A stretch of 15,088 nt of DNA, from the NCBI GenBank assembly GCA_037443085.1, contig JBBIPA010000045.1:1-15088 (forward strand). The letters are read 5' to 3'. Below the pieces are notes generated by a model. It was given only the letters and a program-made list of their open reading frames with translations, searched no databases and was not told the origin of the DNA. The translations under genes were made by a program, and so were the position numbers. Every line of letters begins with the position of its first letter. Positions within the stretch are counted from its first letter, which is position 1. This stretch comes from JBBIPA01 sp037443085. Lineage in GTDB: Bacteria > Chloroflexota > Dehalococcoidia > GIF9 > UBA5629. This document shows positions 6,172 through 13,970 of this stretch, piece by piece.

Positions 6172-7299
6172 ATGAAACGTTTCATGGTTGTCACGATGGC
6201 AGTGGTTGTGGTGGTGGTTCTGCTTCTCGTAGGTTGTGCAGCACCTGCACCACCAGCCCCGACTCCAGCTCCTGCGCCAGCCCCGAAACCATCTATGGAC
6301 CCTATAACTGTGACATTTAATTTGGGGCAGTGGGCTATTGATGATGCTCCGGGCAGAACTTTTAAGTGGTTCATGGATAAAGTGGATGAGCGGACTAAGG
6401 GCTTGATTAAGTTTAAATACGTCGGTTCTTCTTCTTTGACCAAACCCGGAGAGGAAATTACCGCTCTACAAACTGGTATCTGTGATGTTGGTAACAGCAC
6501 TTTTGTGTATTTTCCGGCAAAATTGTATATAAATGGCGGTTTTTGCCGAGCCCTTCCATTCGATGAGCCTGATATAGATAAAGCTACACAATACATGTAT
6601 AAGCTTTACTATGATGATCCTGAGACATCCAGAATACTGCAAGGTGAATTCGCTAAGGAAGGTTTGAAGTTTTTGTTTCAGGCAGGGGATGAAGGTTATG
6701 TTATCGAATCAAAGATGCCGATAACCAAACTAGAAGATTTGAGAGGCAAGAAGATTGCCGCCATTGGTTATGAGGCAAGGTTCCTCACTAGGGGTGGTGC
6801 CACTGTTGTGGGCATGCCGGTTGGTGACCGTCCCACCGCGTTACAGACAGGGGTGGTTGAAGCATCAGCAACACCTTTTACCATTAGCTTCGCACGAAAA
6901 GTTTATGAATTTGCTCCATATATGATCGATACAGGGTGGGGAGCGGTTACAGGCAATCCCGTTTCGTGGAATATGGCCAAATTCGAGAAGTTCCCGGCGG
7001 ACATCCAAAAAATCCTTATTGATACCGGAAAAGAAGCGTTTTTGCAGGGTGCCCGAGACGAAAAACAAGTGATAAAGGAGGCACTAGCAACGCGGGCAAA
7101 ATCTACCGATAAACCTTACATTGCATTCGCAGAGGAAGAAAAGGCTAAATGGGCTGCAATGCTTGGCGAACCGGTGGCGGAATGGGTAGCAGAGGCTGAG
7201 AAGGCAGGGCTTACTGGCGCAGACAAAGTTGTGGAGAAATATATTGCTCTCCAGAAGGCAGCTGGGTATAAATTCCATAAAGAGTGGAAGGTCAGGTAG
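6172..7299 (+). CDS. dctP: TRAP transporter solute-binding lipoprotein (DctP family)
   Basis: A 375-aa extracytoplasmic substrate-binding protein. The N-terminus is a lipoprotein signal (MKRF, a valine-rich core, then LLVGC with Cys22 as the lipidation site), then an Ala/Pro-rich tether to about residue 40. The mature part follows the DctP plan: the FKYVGSSSLTKPGEEITALQTG block, DLRGKKIAAIGY (189-200), PTALQTGVVEASATPF (221-236) and a helical C-terminus. In most DctP proteins the GKKIR-like strand carries the Arg that salt-bridges the ligand carboxylate; here the residue is Ala196. The protein would deliver substrate to the DctQM pair encoded directly after it. The start is supported by AAAGGAGG and by the signal peptide. 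The ligand is not deducible; the neighbouring catabolic enzymes suggest it is their substrate. Confidence 0.9.
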   Translation: MKRFMVVTMAVVVVVVLLLVGCAAPAPPAPTPAPAPAPKPSMDPITVTFNLGQWAIDDAPGRTFKWFMDKVDERTKGLIKFKYVGSSSLTKPGEEITALQTGICDVGNSTFVYFPAKLYINGGFCRALPFDEPDIDKATQYMYKLYYDDPETSRILQGEFAKEGLKFLFQAGDEGYVIESKMPITKLEDLRGKKIAAIGYEARFLTRGGATVVGMPVGDRPTALQTGVVEASATPFTISFARKVYEFAPYMIDTGWGAVTGNPVSWNMAKFEKFPADIQKILIDTGKEAFLQGARDEKQVIKEALATRAKSTDKPYIAFAEEEKAKWAAMLGEPVAEWVAEAEKAGLTGADKVVEKYIALQKAAGYKFHKEWKVR

Positions 7300-7332
7300 A
7301 TTTCTGTTGAAGCTAGCTGAGGGGATAGATAG

Positions 7333-7863
7333 TTGAACAGCTTCCTGAAAGGTATTGACTCTGTAGCTCGTATCCATTTAACAGTGAATAAGTGGTTAGC
7401 GTCGGTTGCTGGTATAGTTATTCTGGTGATGTGCTTTTATACTACTGGTGATGTGTTTGGACGCTATGCGTTGAATAAACCACTGCCAGCCGCCTTCGAA
7501 ATTACCATGATCCTGTTGATCTACGTTACCTTTTTTGGGATTGCTTATGTTCAAGCCCGTGGTGGCCATATGCGGTTGGAATTTCTTTTGTCTGTATATG
7601 GCCGTCACGGGCGGTCTGCTGTTGATATTATCTCTGTGGTTATTGGACTTTTTGTATTTGCCATAATCACCTGGCAGGCTTGGATATTGGCAATAGAGGC
7701 ATGGGTGATACAGGAAAGGACTATGGGGGCTTATACGGTAGTTCTGTTTCCTGCTAGAATTGGGCTGGCAATAGGTTCAACTTCGCTGCTCATTCAATAT
7801 ATCATTGACCTTGTCCGACATATTGGACACTGCTTGATTATAAACAAGGCTAGTGAGGAATAA
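7333..7863 (+). CDS. dctQ: TRAP transporter small membrane subunit (DctQ family)
   Basis: A 176-aa membrane protein with four predicted helices (about residues 21-43, 55-73, 93-115 and 135-160), the usual DctQ layout, with the family-like FGRYALNKPLPAAFEITMILLIYVTFF region after the first helix. The start is TTG at 7333, about 10 nt after GAGGGG; no better in-frame start precedes the first helix. It lies 33 nt after dctP, and its TAA overlaps the dctM ATG in TAATG, so translation is coupled. It acts in the cytoplasmic membrane as the partner of DctM in sodium- or proton-driven import. Confidence 0.9.
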   Translation: MNSFLKGIDSVARIHLTVNKWLASVAGIVILVMCFYTTGDVFGRYALNKPLPAAFEITMILLIYVTFFGIAYVQARGGHMRLEFLLSVYGRHGRSAVDIISVVIGLFVFAIITWQAWILAIEAWVIQERTMGAYTVVLFPARIGLAIGSTSLLIQYIIDLVRHIGHCLIINKASEE

Positions 7864-9179
7864 TGGCACCGGAGATTATCGGTATAGCTTTCTTGGGACT
7901 TGCCGTCGCTTTGCTTATTGTCGGAGTGCACATAGGAATAGTTCTAGCGTTCTGTGGTGTTATGGGTTCGGTTGTTATACTGGGAAACTTCAGCGCTGCC
8001 ATAGGTTTGCTGAAATCCACCCCCTATGCTTCCATATCCGTTTATGAACTTTCTGTTATGCCGCTGTTTATTCTTATGGGGGAGTTTAGCCTTTATAGTG
8101 GCATTAGTGCAGCGGCTTATACTGCAATTAACAGTTGGATGGGCAAGATACGGGGAGGCTTAGCCATAGCGACTACCTGGGCATGTGCCGCTTTCGGTGC
8201 GACTTCTGGTTCTTCGCTGGCTGCTGCTTCGGTTTTTACCAAGGTGGCCTACCCGGAGATGAGGAAAGCTGGCTATGAGCCGAATTTTGCCTGCGCTGGA
8301 ATAGCCACAGCGTCAACACTGGCTATGCTGATTCCACCAAGCCTTTACATGGTGATATACGGTGTGTTAGCTAAGGCTTCCATTGCACAGTGCTTAATGG
8401 CGGGTTTTCTCCCTGGCATTCTGATGGCGGCAGTCATTTCTTTTGCTTCATATTTCATGGTGCTCAGGAATCCTAAGATCGCGCCGGCACTCCCTAGCAC
8501 GGTTAGTTTGAAGGAAAAGACATTGGCTAGCGTAAAAGCTTGGCCAATGATACTGCTGGCTTTAATAATCATCGGCGGGATTTATAGCGGGGTATTTACT
8601 CCTACTGAGGCTTCAGCGACGGGTGCTTTTGCTACTCTGGTAATTGGCGTCGCCATGAGGACGCTCAAATGGCACAACGTAAGGGAGTCCCTGATGGCAG
8701 CAGCCTTCACCACTGCTTTGTTAAACCTCGTCATCATGGGCGCCAGCATTTTCGCCCGTCTGCTGACTATATGTGGGGTTCCTGTTTGGCTAGGTAGCGT
8801 CATTCAAGGCTTAGAAATGTCTCCCATTATGGTCATAGGTATCATAATTATTTTATTCCTGATTATTGGTTGTTTTATAGATGCTTTATCCATAATGTTC
8901 ATATTTATCCCCATCTTCGTGCCGATATTAAATATTTTAGGTGTAGACCTCATTTATTTTGCGGTGTTAGCTACCGTGTCGCTGAACATGGGCACTCTTA
9001 CACCTCCATTTGGCTTGTGTGTCTATACGGTTAAGGCTGTCGCTGGTCAGGAAACTACTGTGACTGGTATCTTCAGGGCCTGCATTCCTTACTATGTTCC
9101 TCAGCTAATTGCTTTGGTTTTATTGATTGCTTTCCCCCAGATCAGCCTGCTACTACCTGCCACGATGCTGCAGAGATAG
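7863..9179 (+). CDS. dctM: TRAP transporter large membrane subunit (DctM family)
   Basis: A 438-aa protein, normal length for DctM, with about 12 hydrophobic helices across its length. Family landmarks include SVMPLFILMGEF (residues 61-72), ATSGSSLAAASVF (119-131), IPPSLYMVIYGVLAKASI (157-174), GVFTPTEASATGAF (245-258) and the closing TLTPPFGLCVYTVKAVAG. This is the transport-competent subunit of the TRAP system. The start ATG overlaps the dctQ stop by one base. A 179-nt spacer with no convincing terminator separates it from the oxidoreductase gene, so read-through is likely. Confidence 0.92.
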   Translation: MAPEIIGIAFLGLAVALLIVGVHIGIVLAFCGVMGSVVILGNFSAAIGLLKSTPYASISVYELSVMPLFILMGEFSLYSGISAAAYTAINSWMGKIRGGLAIATTWACAAFGATSGSSLAAASVFTKVAYPEMRKAGYEPNFACAGIATASTLAMLIPPSLYMVIYGVLAKASIAQCLMAGFLPGILMAAVISFASYFMVLRNPKIAPALPSTVSLKEKTLASVKAWPMILLALIIIGGIYSGVFTPTEASATGAFATLVIGVAMRTLKWHNVRESLMAAAFTTALLNLVIMGASIFARLLTICGVPVWLGSVIQGLEMSPIMVIGIIIILFLIIGCFIDALSIMFIFIPIFVPILNILGVDLIYFAVLATVSLNMGTLTPPFGLCVYTVKAVAGQETTVTGIFRACIPYYVPQLIALVLLIAFPQISLLLPATMLQR

Positions 9180-9358
9180 GCAAAAAGCTTTTCGAAGAGG
9201 TCCCTGATTCATTGCGTTTCCGTAAGTAGCGCTTTAGTTGTCGAGCGTGATGCGCCAAGATTAAGAGGTGCCTAGATATTACATCCTTGAGTCGCAATTA
9301 GGAAGCTCGCTCTGAACACCAGTCTATATGGTTCCTGATGAACTAGAGGAGGCTAGAT

Positions 9359-11326
9359 TTGGAAAGCGAATTTGGCAAACTGCGCCGGAAGTCTTTATTC
9401 CCCGCCAAAAGAACTATATCTCTGCCGGGTGGTTACATGGGTAGAATCCTTCGGATAAACCTCACGGAGAATAGCGCGACAGAAGAAAATCTGCCTGATG
9501 AACCTGTCCTGCGGAAATATCCAGGAGGGCAGGGACTAGCTCAGCTTATTCTGATGCACGAGCTTCCCAGCGGCGTAACCTGTCATAGCCCGGAAAACAT
9601 CCTGGTATTTATAACCGGTCCCCTAATTGGCACAGGGAGGACGCCTGCTAGTAATGCCTACACAGTCACAACATTTAGCAACATTACCTATTTTGGGGAC
9701 AGCGGGCACGGTGCTATTGTCAATAACTGTGCTATGGGCTATTGGGGTTCCTATTTGAAATTTGCGGGATATGACGGACTCATCATCAGCGGAGCTTCTG
9801 AAAAACCAGTTTATTTGTGGATAAATGACGGACAGGTAGCAATAAAGGATGCTTCTAGAATCTGGGGTAAGGATACGCACGAAACCATAGAATTGGTACG
9901 GCAGGAATTGCGACAGCCCCAAGCTAAGGTAGCCGCCATTGGTCCAGCCGGGGAAAATTTAGTGAACTCGGCTATGATAGTTAGCGATCATAATCACACT
10001 GCTGCTCACGGTTCCGGCGCAGTCATGGGTTCAAAGAGATTAAAGGCTATTGCCGTTTATGGTACTAAAAAAGTTCCGGTAAACGACGAGGCAAAACTTA
10101 GCGAGGCAGGTAAGCGCTGGCGCAGCAAAATCCCTCCATATGAATATCCTCAATCAAGACACTGGTCTGGCCTAGGCACGCTATTAAAAACACTGGTAAA
10201 TAGAAATTTCCAGAGTTCCCTGCTGCCTCAATCCAATCAGGACTTTGACAAGCAGGAGTTTATCCCCAAGCCCTGCTATGGTTGCATCAGGAAATGCCCT
10301 TATGATGTAAAGCTCACCACCGGCAAACGTTCAGGAACCTTAATTCACTTAAACGGAGGCAGTGAGCACTTTGAGGGTTCGGCTTTTACTTTTGGTATTA
10401 CTGGCCCTGATGTCTTTTACCTGGCGGATGTTATTAACCGCGTGGGCATTGAAGCCTCTCATTTTGGGTGTGCGGCGGGCTTAGCTTTTGAGGCTTATGA
10501 AAAGGGGTTGATTTCAGCCAAGGANNNNNNNNNNNNNNNNNNNNNNNNNNNNNNNNNNNNNNNNNNTGTTGGAGTAGTGGAAGAAGTTATCCGGAGGGTG
10601 GGGCGACGGCAGGGGTGGCTGGGAAATGCCATTGCCGATGGGGTTAAAGTCACGGCGGAAAAAATAGGTGGTGAGGCTAAGAAGATGGCAGTGAATATTA
10701 AAGGCGGTGCCCCGGCCATGCATGACTGGAGACCTTATACGGGCACTATGTTGGGTCAGATTATCAGCAGTGGTGGTGTGAAGCCACAATTTGCCGCATT
10801 TGACTTCTGGACAAAGTACTCCCATTCTGCCCCGGAACTGGGGTACCCCGAGTTGACCGATCGAGCGTCTGCTGCGGGCAAGGGTAAGGAAGTCCTGGTC
10901 TGCGGCAGCAACCACCTCTTTTGTGGTGCCATTGGAGTTTGCTGGTTTGGTCAGCCCATAGCAATGGAGGGTATACTTCAGGATATACTGGATGCACTGG
11001 CTGCGGTTACCGGATGGGATGACTTTAGCAAAGAAGAAGTCATTACAGTGGGAGAAAGAGCGTGGCAACTGGAACATATCTTCCACTTGCGCCATGGTTG
11101 GACTCCACAAGATGACCTGACCAATGTGGGCAGCAGGTTCCTGGAACCTCTCCCTGATGGGCCATTTCAAGGCTTCACTATAGCCCAGTTTCTGCCTGAT
11201 TTAGTGCACGATTTTTACCGCGAATGTGGCTGGGATATTACTACAGGCAGACCAATTCTGGCAACATTGGCTCGCTTGGGTATGGAGGAATTTTCCTTTC
11301 TAGCTGAAGGTAAAAGAACACCCTAG
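9359..11326 (+). CDS. Aldehyde:ferredoxin oxidoreductase family protein (tungsten enzyme)
   Basis: About 655 residues including an assembly gap. The N-terminal AOR domain shows MGRILRINLT (27-36), YPGGQGLA (54-61), LKFAGYDGLIISG (133-145) and IGPAGENLVNSAMIVSDH. CYGCIRKC (306-313) supplies three of the four Fe-S ligands in CxxCxxxC form; the Cys in IGVCWFG near 10933-10953 is probably the fourth. The gene therefore encodes a tungstopterin and [4Fe-4S] enzyme that oxidises an aldehyde, or reduces an acid, with ferredoxin. Some pterin-contact positions differ from the family: GGQG for GGRG, and AAHGSGAVMG for GRGGLGAVMG. TTG at 9359 has AGGAGG upstream; ATG at 9437 (Met27) matches the usual family start and is a real alternative. 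Its place after TRAP genes suggests oxidation of an imported or derived aldehyde. Confidence 0.85.
   Translation: MESEFGKLRRKSLFPAKRTISLPGGYMGRILRINLTENSATEENLPDEPVLRKYPGGQGLAQLILMHELPSGVTCHSPENILVFITGPLIGTGRTPASNAYTVTTFSNITYFGDSGHGAIVNNCAMGYWGSYLKFAGYDGLIISGASEKPVYLWINDGQVAIKDASRIWGKDTHETIELVRQELRQPQAKVAAIGPAGENLVNSAMIVSDHNHTAAHGSGAVMGSKRLKAIAVYGTKKVPVNDEAKLSEAGKRWRSKIPPYEYPQSRHWSGLGTLLKTLVNRNFQSSLLPQSNQDFDKQEFIPKPCYGCIRKCPYDVKLTTGKRSGTLIHLNGGSEHFEGSAFTFGITGPDVFYLADVINRVGIEASHFGCAAGLAFEAYEKGLISAKXXXXXXXXXXXXXXXVGVVEEVIRRVGRRQGWLGNAIADGVKVTAEKIGGEAKKMAVNIKGGAPAMHDWRPYTGTMLGQIISSGGVKPQFAAFDFWTKYSHSAPELGYPELTDRASAAGKGKEVLVCGSNHLFCGAIGVCWFGQPIAMEGILQDILDALAAVTGWDDFSKEEVITVGERAWQLEHIFHLRHGWTPQDDLTNVGSRFLEPLPDGPFQGFTIAQFLPDLVHDFYRECGWDITTGRPILATLARLGMEEFSFLAEGKRTP
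10525..10566. other. Assembly gap (42 N)
   Basis: Forty-two undetermined bases lie inside the AOR-family gene. The frame is the same on both sides, and the missing stretch (about 14-15 codons) fits the family, where a segment like EDTDGLxLxWGN sits between the LISAK and VVEEVIRRV parts. The gap length therefore looks right and the gene is probably intact here. Confidence 0.95.
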
Positions 11327-11327
11327 T

Positions 11328-11379
11328 CGCTCATCATCAGGCTAGCCTGCTTTGACAAGCTTGCTTGGTGTCAGAGCGA
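11328..11379. other. Structured intergenic segment (nested inverted repeats)
   Basis: Directly after the AOR stop lie TCGCTC (11328-11333) pairing with GAGCGA (11374-11379), TGACA (11353-11357) pairing with TGTCA (11369-11373), and a perfect 12-bp palindrome CAGGCTAGCCTG (11338-11349). In RNA this could fold as a branched hairpin. No T tract follows, so a terminator is not shown; a processing or attenuation site is possible. The rest of the 153-nt spacer shows nothing I recognise. Confidence 0.4.
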
Positions 11380-11479
11380 ATTCTATCGTGTACCGGAATT
11401 TGCCAGTTTAATTATGATGTAGTGAGTTAAATTGCGTTGTTAAAAAAGTCTAGCTAACGGAATTTCAAGGGAAGGCAAA

Positions 11480-12392
11480 ATGAAAGTAAACGATAACTTC
11501 TATTTTTTGGGTGGACTATTTAGCGGTAATGTGGGCATTTTTGTAAGTGGAGACGAGGTTGCCTTGGTGGATTCGGGCTTCGCAATGGAATCAGTAGAGC
11601 ATATATGTGAGCATCTCGCCGAGATAGTCAAAGGTAAAACCTTGAAATATGTATTTGTAACCCACACTGACCCGGATCATATTGGTGGCTTGCAGCGCCT
11701 TAAAAATGAATATAATCCTATGATAGTTATTCACCGTTCAGAGGCGGAGCGTATAGAAAAACCACCATACCCTATTCCCCCGGCACATGCGGACATAATA
11801 GTTGACGGTGACGCCAAATTCGACGTTGGCAAGTTGCATCTTCAGTTGTTATATGCTCCTGGTCACTCCAAAGGTTTTTTTTGTATATTCAACGAGAAGC
11901 AGGGAATACTTTTCGCCGGCGACACTGTGTTCCCCGGCGCTCCTGCGAATTTTTATCTTCCTTACACAGGCAGGATTTACATTGTTCCGCCGGTAAGAGA
12001 GTCGCTGAAATTAATTTTTAAATCCTTAAACCGTCTACACGATCTGGATATCAAATGGACTTTCCCAGGTCATGGTGTACCTATTCGTGGTGGAAAAGAT
12101 AGAATTGCTGAACACATTGCTGATATTAAGGCATTTACGGACAAGGGTTATGAACTTTTAAAGGATGAGTTGAGCCTAAGCGAATTAGCTGAAAAATTGG
12201 AGGCGTTTCCAATTCGAGGGTTCGGACTGGCTCAGCCTTTGCCAGTTATCCCACCATCTGCAGTTCGCCGAAAAAGTGATAGAGGAACTTCTGGACGAGA
12301 ATAAGATAGTTGAAACCGGAAAGAAAATAATACAGCAAGAAGCATTCGGCCAGAAATGCACTCGAGAAGAGCCCTATTATAAACGGAAGTAA
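11480..12392 (+). CDS. Metallo-beta-lactamase fold hydrolase, apparent 3' frameshift
   Basis: The first frame runs to 12304 (274 aa). It has the MBL fold with metal motifs HTDPDH (62-67), PGHS (His129), GDT (Asp148) and GHG (His198). The second motif position, normally His in HxHxDH, is Asp64. After about residue 250 the first frame becomes unlike the family (LPVIPPSAVRRKSD). The +1-shifted frame instead gives LCQLSHHLQFAEKVIEELLD, then DENKIVETG, and ends at TAA 12390-12392, a normal winged-helix-like tail for such hydrolases. Removing one C in CAGCCTTTG (about 12233-12241) joins the two, giving about 303 residues. I annotate the joined span. The shift may be real decay or a sequencing error. 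It probably hydrolyses a thioester, lactone or similar bond; the substrate is unknown. Confidence 0.75.
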
Positions 12393-12442
12393 AAACTATA
12401 TTTATAGAATAACACAAACCAGACTAAAAGGAGGTACTTATT

Positions 12443-13237
12443 ATGACGGTAAGATTGGATGAGATGACCTGGTTTGAAGTCAAGGAGGCTTTGTCCAAAC
12501 CGCATGCGGTCATTCTTCCTCTCGGCTCTACCGAGCAGCATGGTGCGCACTTACCCTTAAAAACTGACTCGCTTCATGCTACTTACATAGCCGAGCACGC
12601 TGCTCAACAGGTGGTAAATAAGCATAATATCTGCGTTATGGTTGCTCCAACCTTGGACTACACCGATGTTTCTGTCCACAAAATGTTCCCCGGCACTATA
12701 GGATTGAAAGTTGATACGTTGATCCGGGTGATCGTGGATATCCTTGAGTGCTTTATAGATCAGGGCTTTAGTAACATTATTGTTCTAAACAGCCACCTTC
12801 ACAACAATTGCTGCATGGAAGCGGCAGTTCGAACAGTGGCCTACCAACATCCCCAAGCAAAGTTATTTGCGGTATCCTCGGTTAGGGGGCTTGGGTCTGC
12901 TGTCGCGCCCGGGTTGCTAAAAGGGGGGACAGCCGGTATAGGGCATGCACTTGAAATAGAAACTTCTGGCGCTATATTCATGGAGCCAGAGCATGTTCAT
13001 CTTGATAGGGTGATAAAAGGATCCAGGAAGATACCTCTAGCGGAAAAGTATGTTGGCGCCTCTGGTGAGGACACTGGGTATGGCATTATCTATTACACTG
13101 GAATCACCGGATTTGAGGAATCTGGGATTCATGGTGATCCAACACTGGCAAGCAGGGAAGCAGGTGAAAAACTTATTACTGCAATAGTTAATGACCTGGT
13201 AGACATTGTAGTGCAAGCGGTAAAATCAGCAAAGTGA
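12443..13237 (+). CDS. Creatininase-family metal-dependent hydrolase
   Basis: A 264-aa cytoplasmic protein of normal length for the family, which includes creatininase, FAPy deformylases and MftE. The metal-binding motif STEQHGAHLPLKTD (29-42) gives Glu31, His33 and Asp42 with the same spacing as creatininase Glu34/His36/Asp45. The second motif is NSHLHNN (116-122) where the family has NGHGGN or, in creatininase, NGHYEN; His118 is kept and His120 stands at the creatininase Glu122 position. GHALEIETS (167-175) is the HAGExETS motif. AGGAGGT upstream of the ATG is strong. Members hydrolyse cyclic amides or formamides; opening of another ring here is only inference. It lies 50 nt after the shifted MBL stop and 58 nt before the isochorismatase-fold gene, so all three are probably co-transcribed. 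Confidence 0.85.
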   Translation: MTVRLDEMTWFEVKEALSKPHAVILPLGSTEQHGAHLPLKTDSLHATYIAEHAAQQVVNKHNICVMVAPTLDYTDVSVHKMFPGTIGLKVDTLIRVIVDILECFIDQGFSNIIVLNSHLHNNCCMEAAVRTVAYQHPQAKLFAVSSVRGLGSAVAPGLLKGGTAGIGHALEIETSGAIFMEPEHVHLDRVIKGSRKIPLAEKYVGASGEDTGYGIIYYTGITGFEESGIHGDPTLASREAGEKLITAIVNDLVDIVVQAVKSAK

Positions 13238-13251
13238 TGTTATCAGCAGGG

Positions 13252-13278
13252 ATTGCTGAAAAAGCAGAATTCAGCAAT
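13252..13278 (+). other. Intercistronic hairpin
   Basis: ATTGCTGAA (13252-13260) and TTCAGCAAT (13270-13278) are perfect 9-bp arms around a 9-nt loop, placed 17 nt before the next start codon. There is no T tract. It could set relative expression or mRNA stability between the two genes. Confidence 0.5.
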
Positions 13279-13295
13279 AGTAGGAAGGAGGGTAT

Positions 13296-13868
13296 ATGAA
13301 AGACCCCAGTGCGCCAGAGGTAAAGCCAATAGATCCCAAAACGGTAACCATAAATGCCGAAAGAAGCGCGCTCCTTGTTCTGGAGCTCAGTCAACTTTTG
13401 GAGGACCCTGAATATTTCGCTGCTCCATTAGTACCCGGTATAACCAGGTTGTTGGAAAAAGCGCGAGCTGCTGGGATACTGATTGTTTTTACCGTTCCTC
13501 ATCCTTTTAGGGGGACTCCCTATGGGCAGGTATATTCTGGCTTTAGGAGGAGAGCATGCGAGGCTGTTTTTTTCCCCCTTGGATTTGACAAGTTTGCTGG
13601 TGGACAAATGCAAAGCTTGTTAAGTCTGCATGATGTGAATACACTTATTATGACCGGTTGCAAAGCCAATATGGCTCTACTTTATACTGCTACTACCGCT
13701 GCTGTTGAGTATAACTATGATATTATCATTCCTGTTGACGGTTTAGCCGCAACTACAGACTACGAGAAAGAATATACCCTTTATCAGTTTAGGCGCTATC
13801 CTGCTGGATATCCCCAGCGTTTTACTTTTACCAAGCTCGATATGATAAGCTTCCAAAGAGGTGATTAG
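13296..13868 (+). CDS. Isochorismatase-fold (cysteine hydrolase-like) protein lacking the nucleophile
   Basis: A 190-aa protein with the isochorismatase/nicotinamidase fold: the first strand SALLVLELSQ (24-33), a PLVPGITRLLEKARAAGILIVFT region (44-66), LGFDKFAGG with Lys99, and VNTLIMTGCKANMALLYTATTAA (114-136). In active family members the first strand ends in Asp (xxIDMQ) and the late motif reads TGVxTxxCV. Here the Asp position is Glu30, and the nucleophile Cys position is Ala127, while a Cys (122) appears five residues earlier. Lys99 is kept. Thiol catalysis in the usual manner is therefore doubtful; it may use another mechanism, bind a ligand only, or act as a partner of the creatininase-like protein. 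The start is supported by GGAAGGAGGG. It is the last gene of the plus-strand unit. Confidence 0.75.
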   Translation: MKDPSAPEVKPIDPKTVTINAERSALLVLELSQLLEDPEYFAAPLVPGITRLLEKARAAGILIVFTVPHPFRGTPYGQVYSGFRRRACEAVFFPLGFDKFAGGQMQSLLSLHDVNTLIMTGCKANMALLYTATTAAVEYNYDIIIPVDGLAATTDYEKEYTLYQFRRYPAGYPQRFTFTKLDMISFQRGD

Positions 13869-13970
13869 TAAAGTTATGAGTTATTCTGGTCTTTTTGCCC
13901 TCAACATTATTATTTTATTTAAGCGAGCCTCTCTTTATTAGAAAGTACTGTAGTGAGAAACGTGAGTATC

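Noticed and set aside
6168..6596. Minus-strand open frame rich in Gly, Ala and Thr opposite the start of dctP
   Set aside because: It is the antisense shadow of the Ala/Pro linker and signal peptide codons of dctP.
9158..9229. Short reading EIGKKLFEEVPDSLRFRK after and overlapping dctM, as a gene remnant
   Set aside because: It looks protein-like but is too short, has no start or ribosome site, and I do not recognise a family. The rest of the 9180-9358 spacer shows nothing.
10525..10566. Disruption of the AOR gene by an insertion
   Set aside because: It is a run of N; the frame is unchanged across it, and the expected missing segment is about the same length.
13869..13970. Terminator after the isochorismatase-fold gene
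   Set aside because: The region has T-rich tracts but no convincing GC-rich stem before them.
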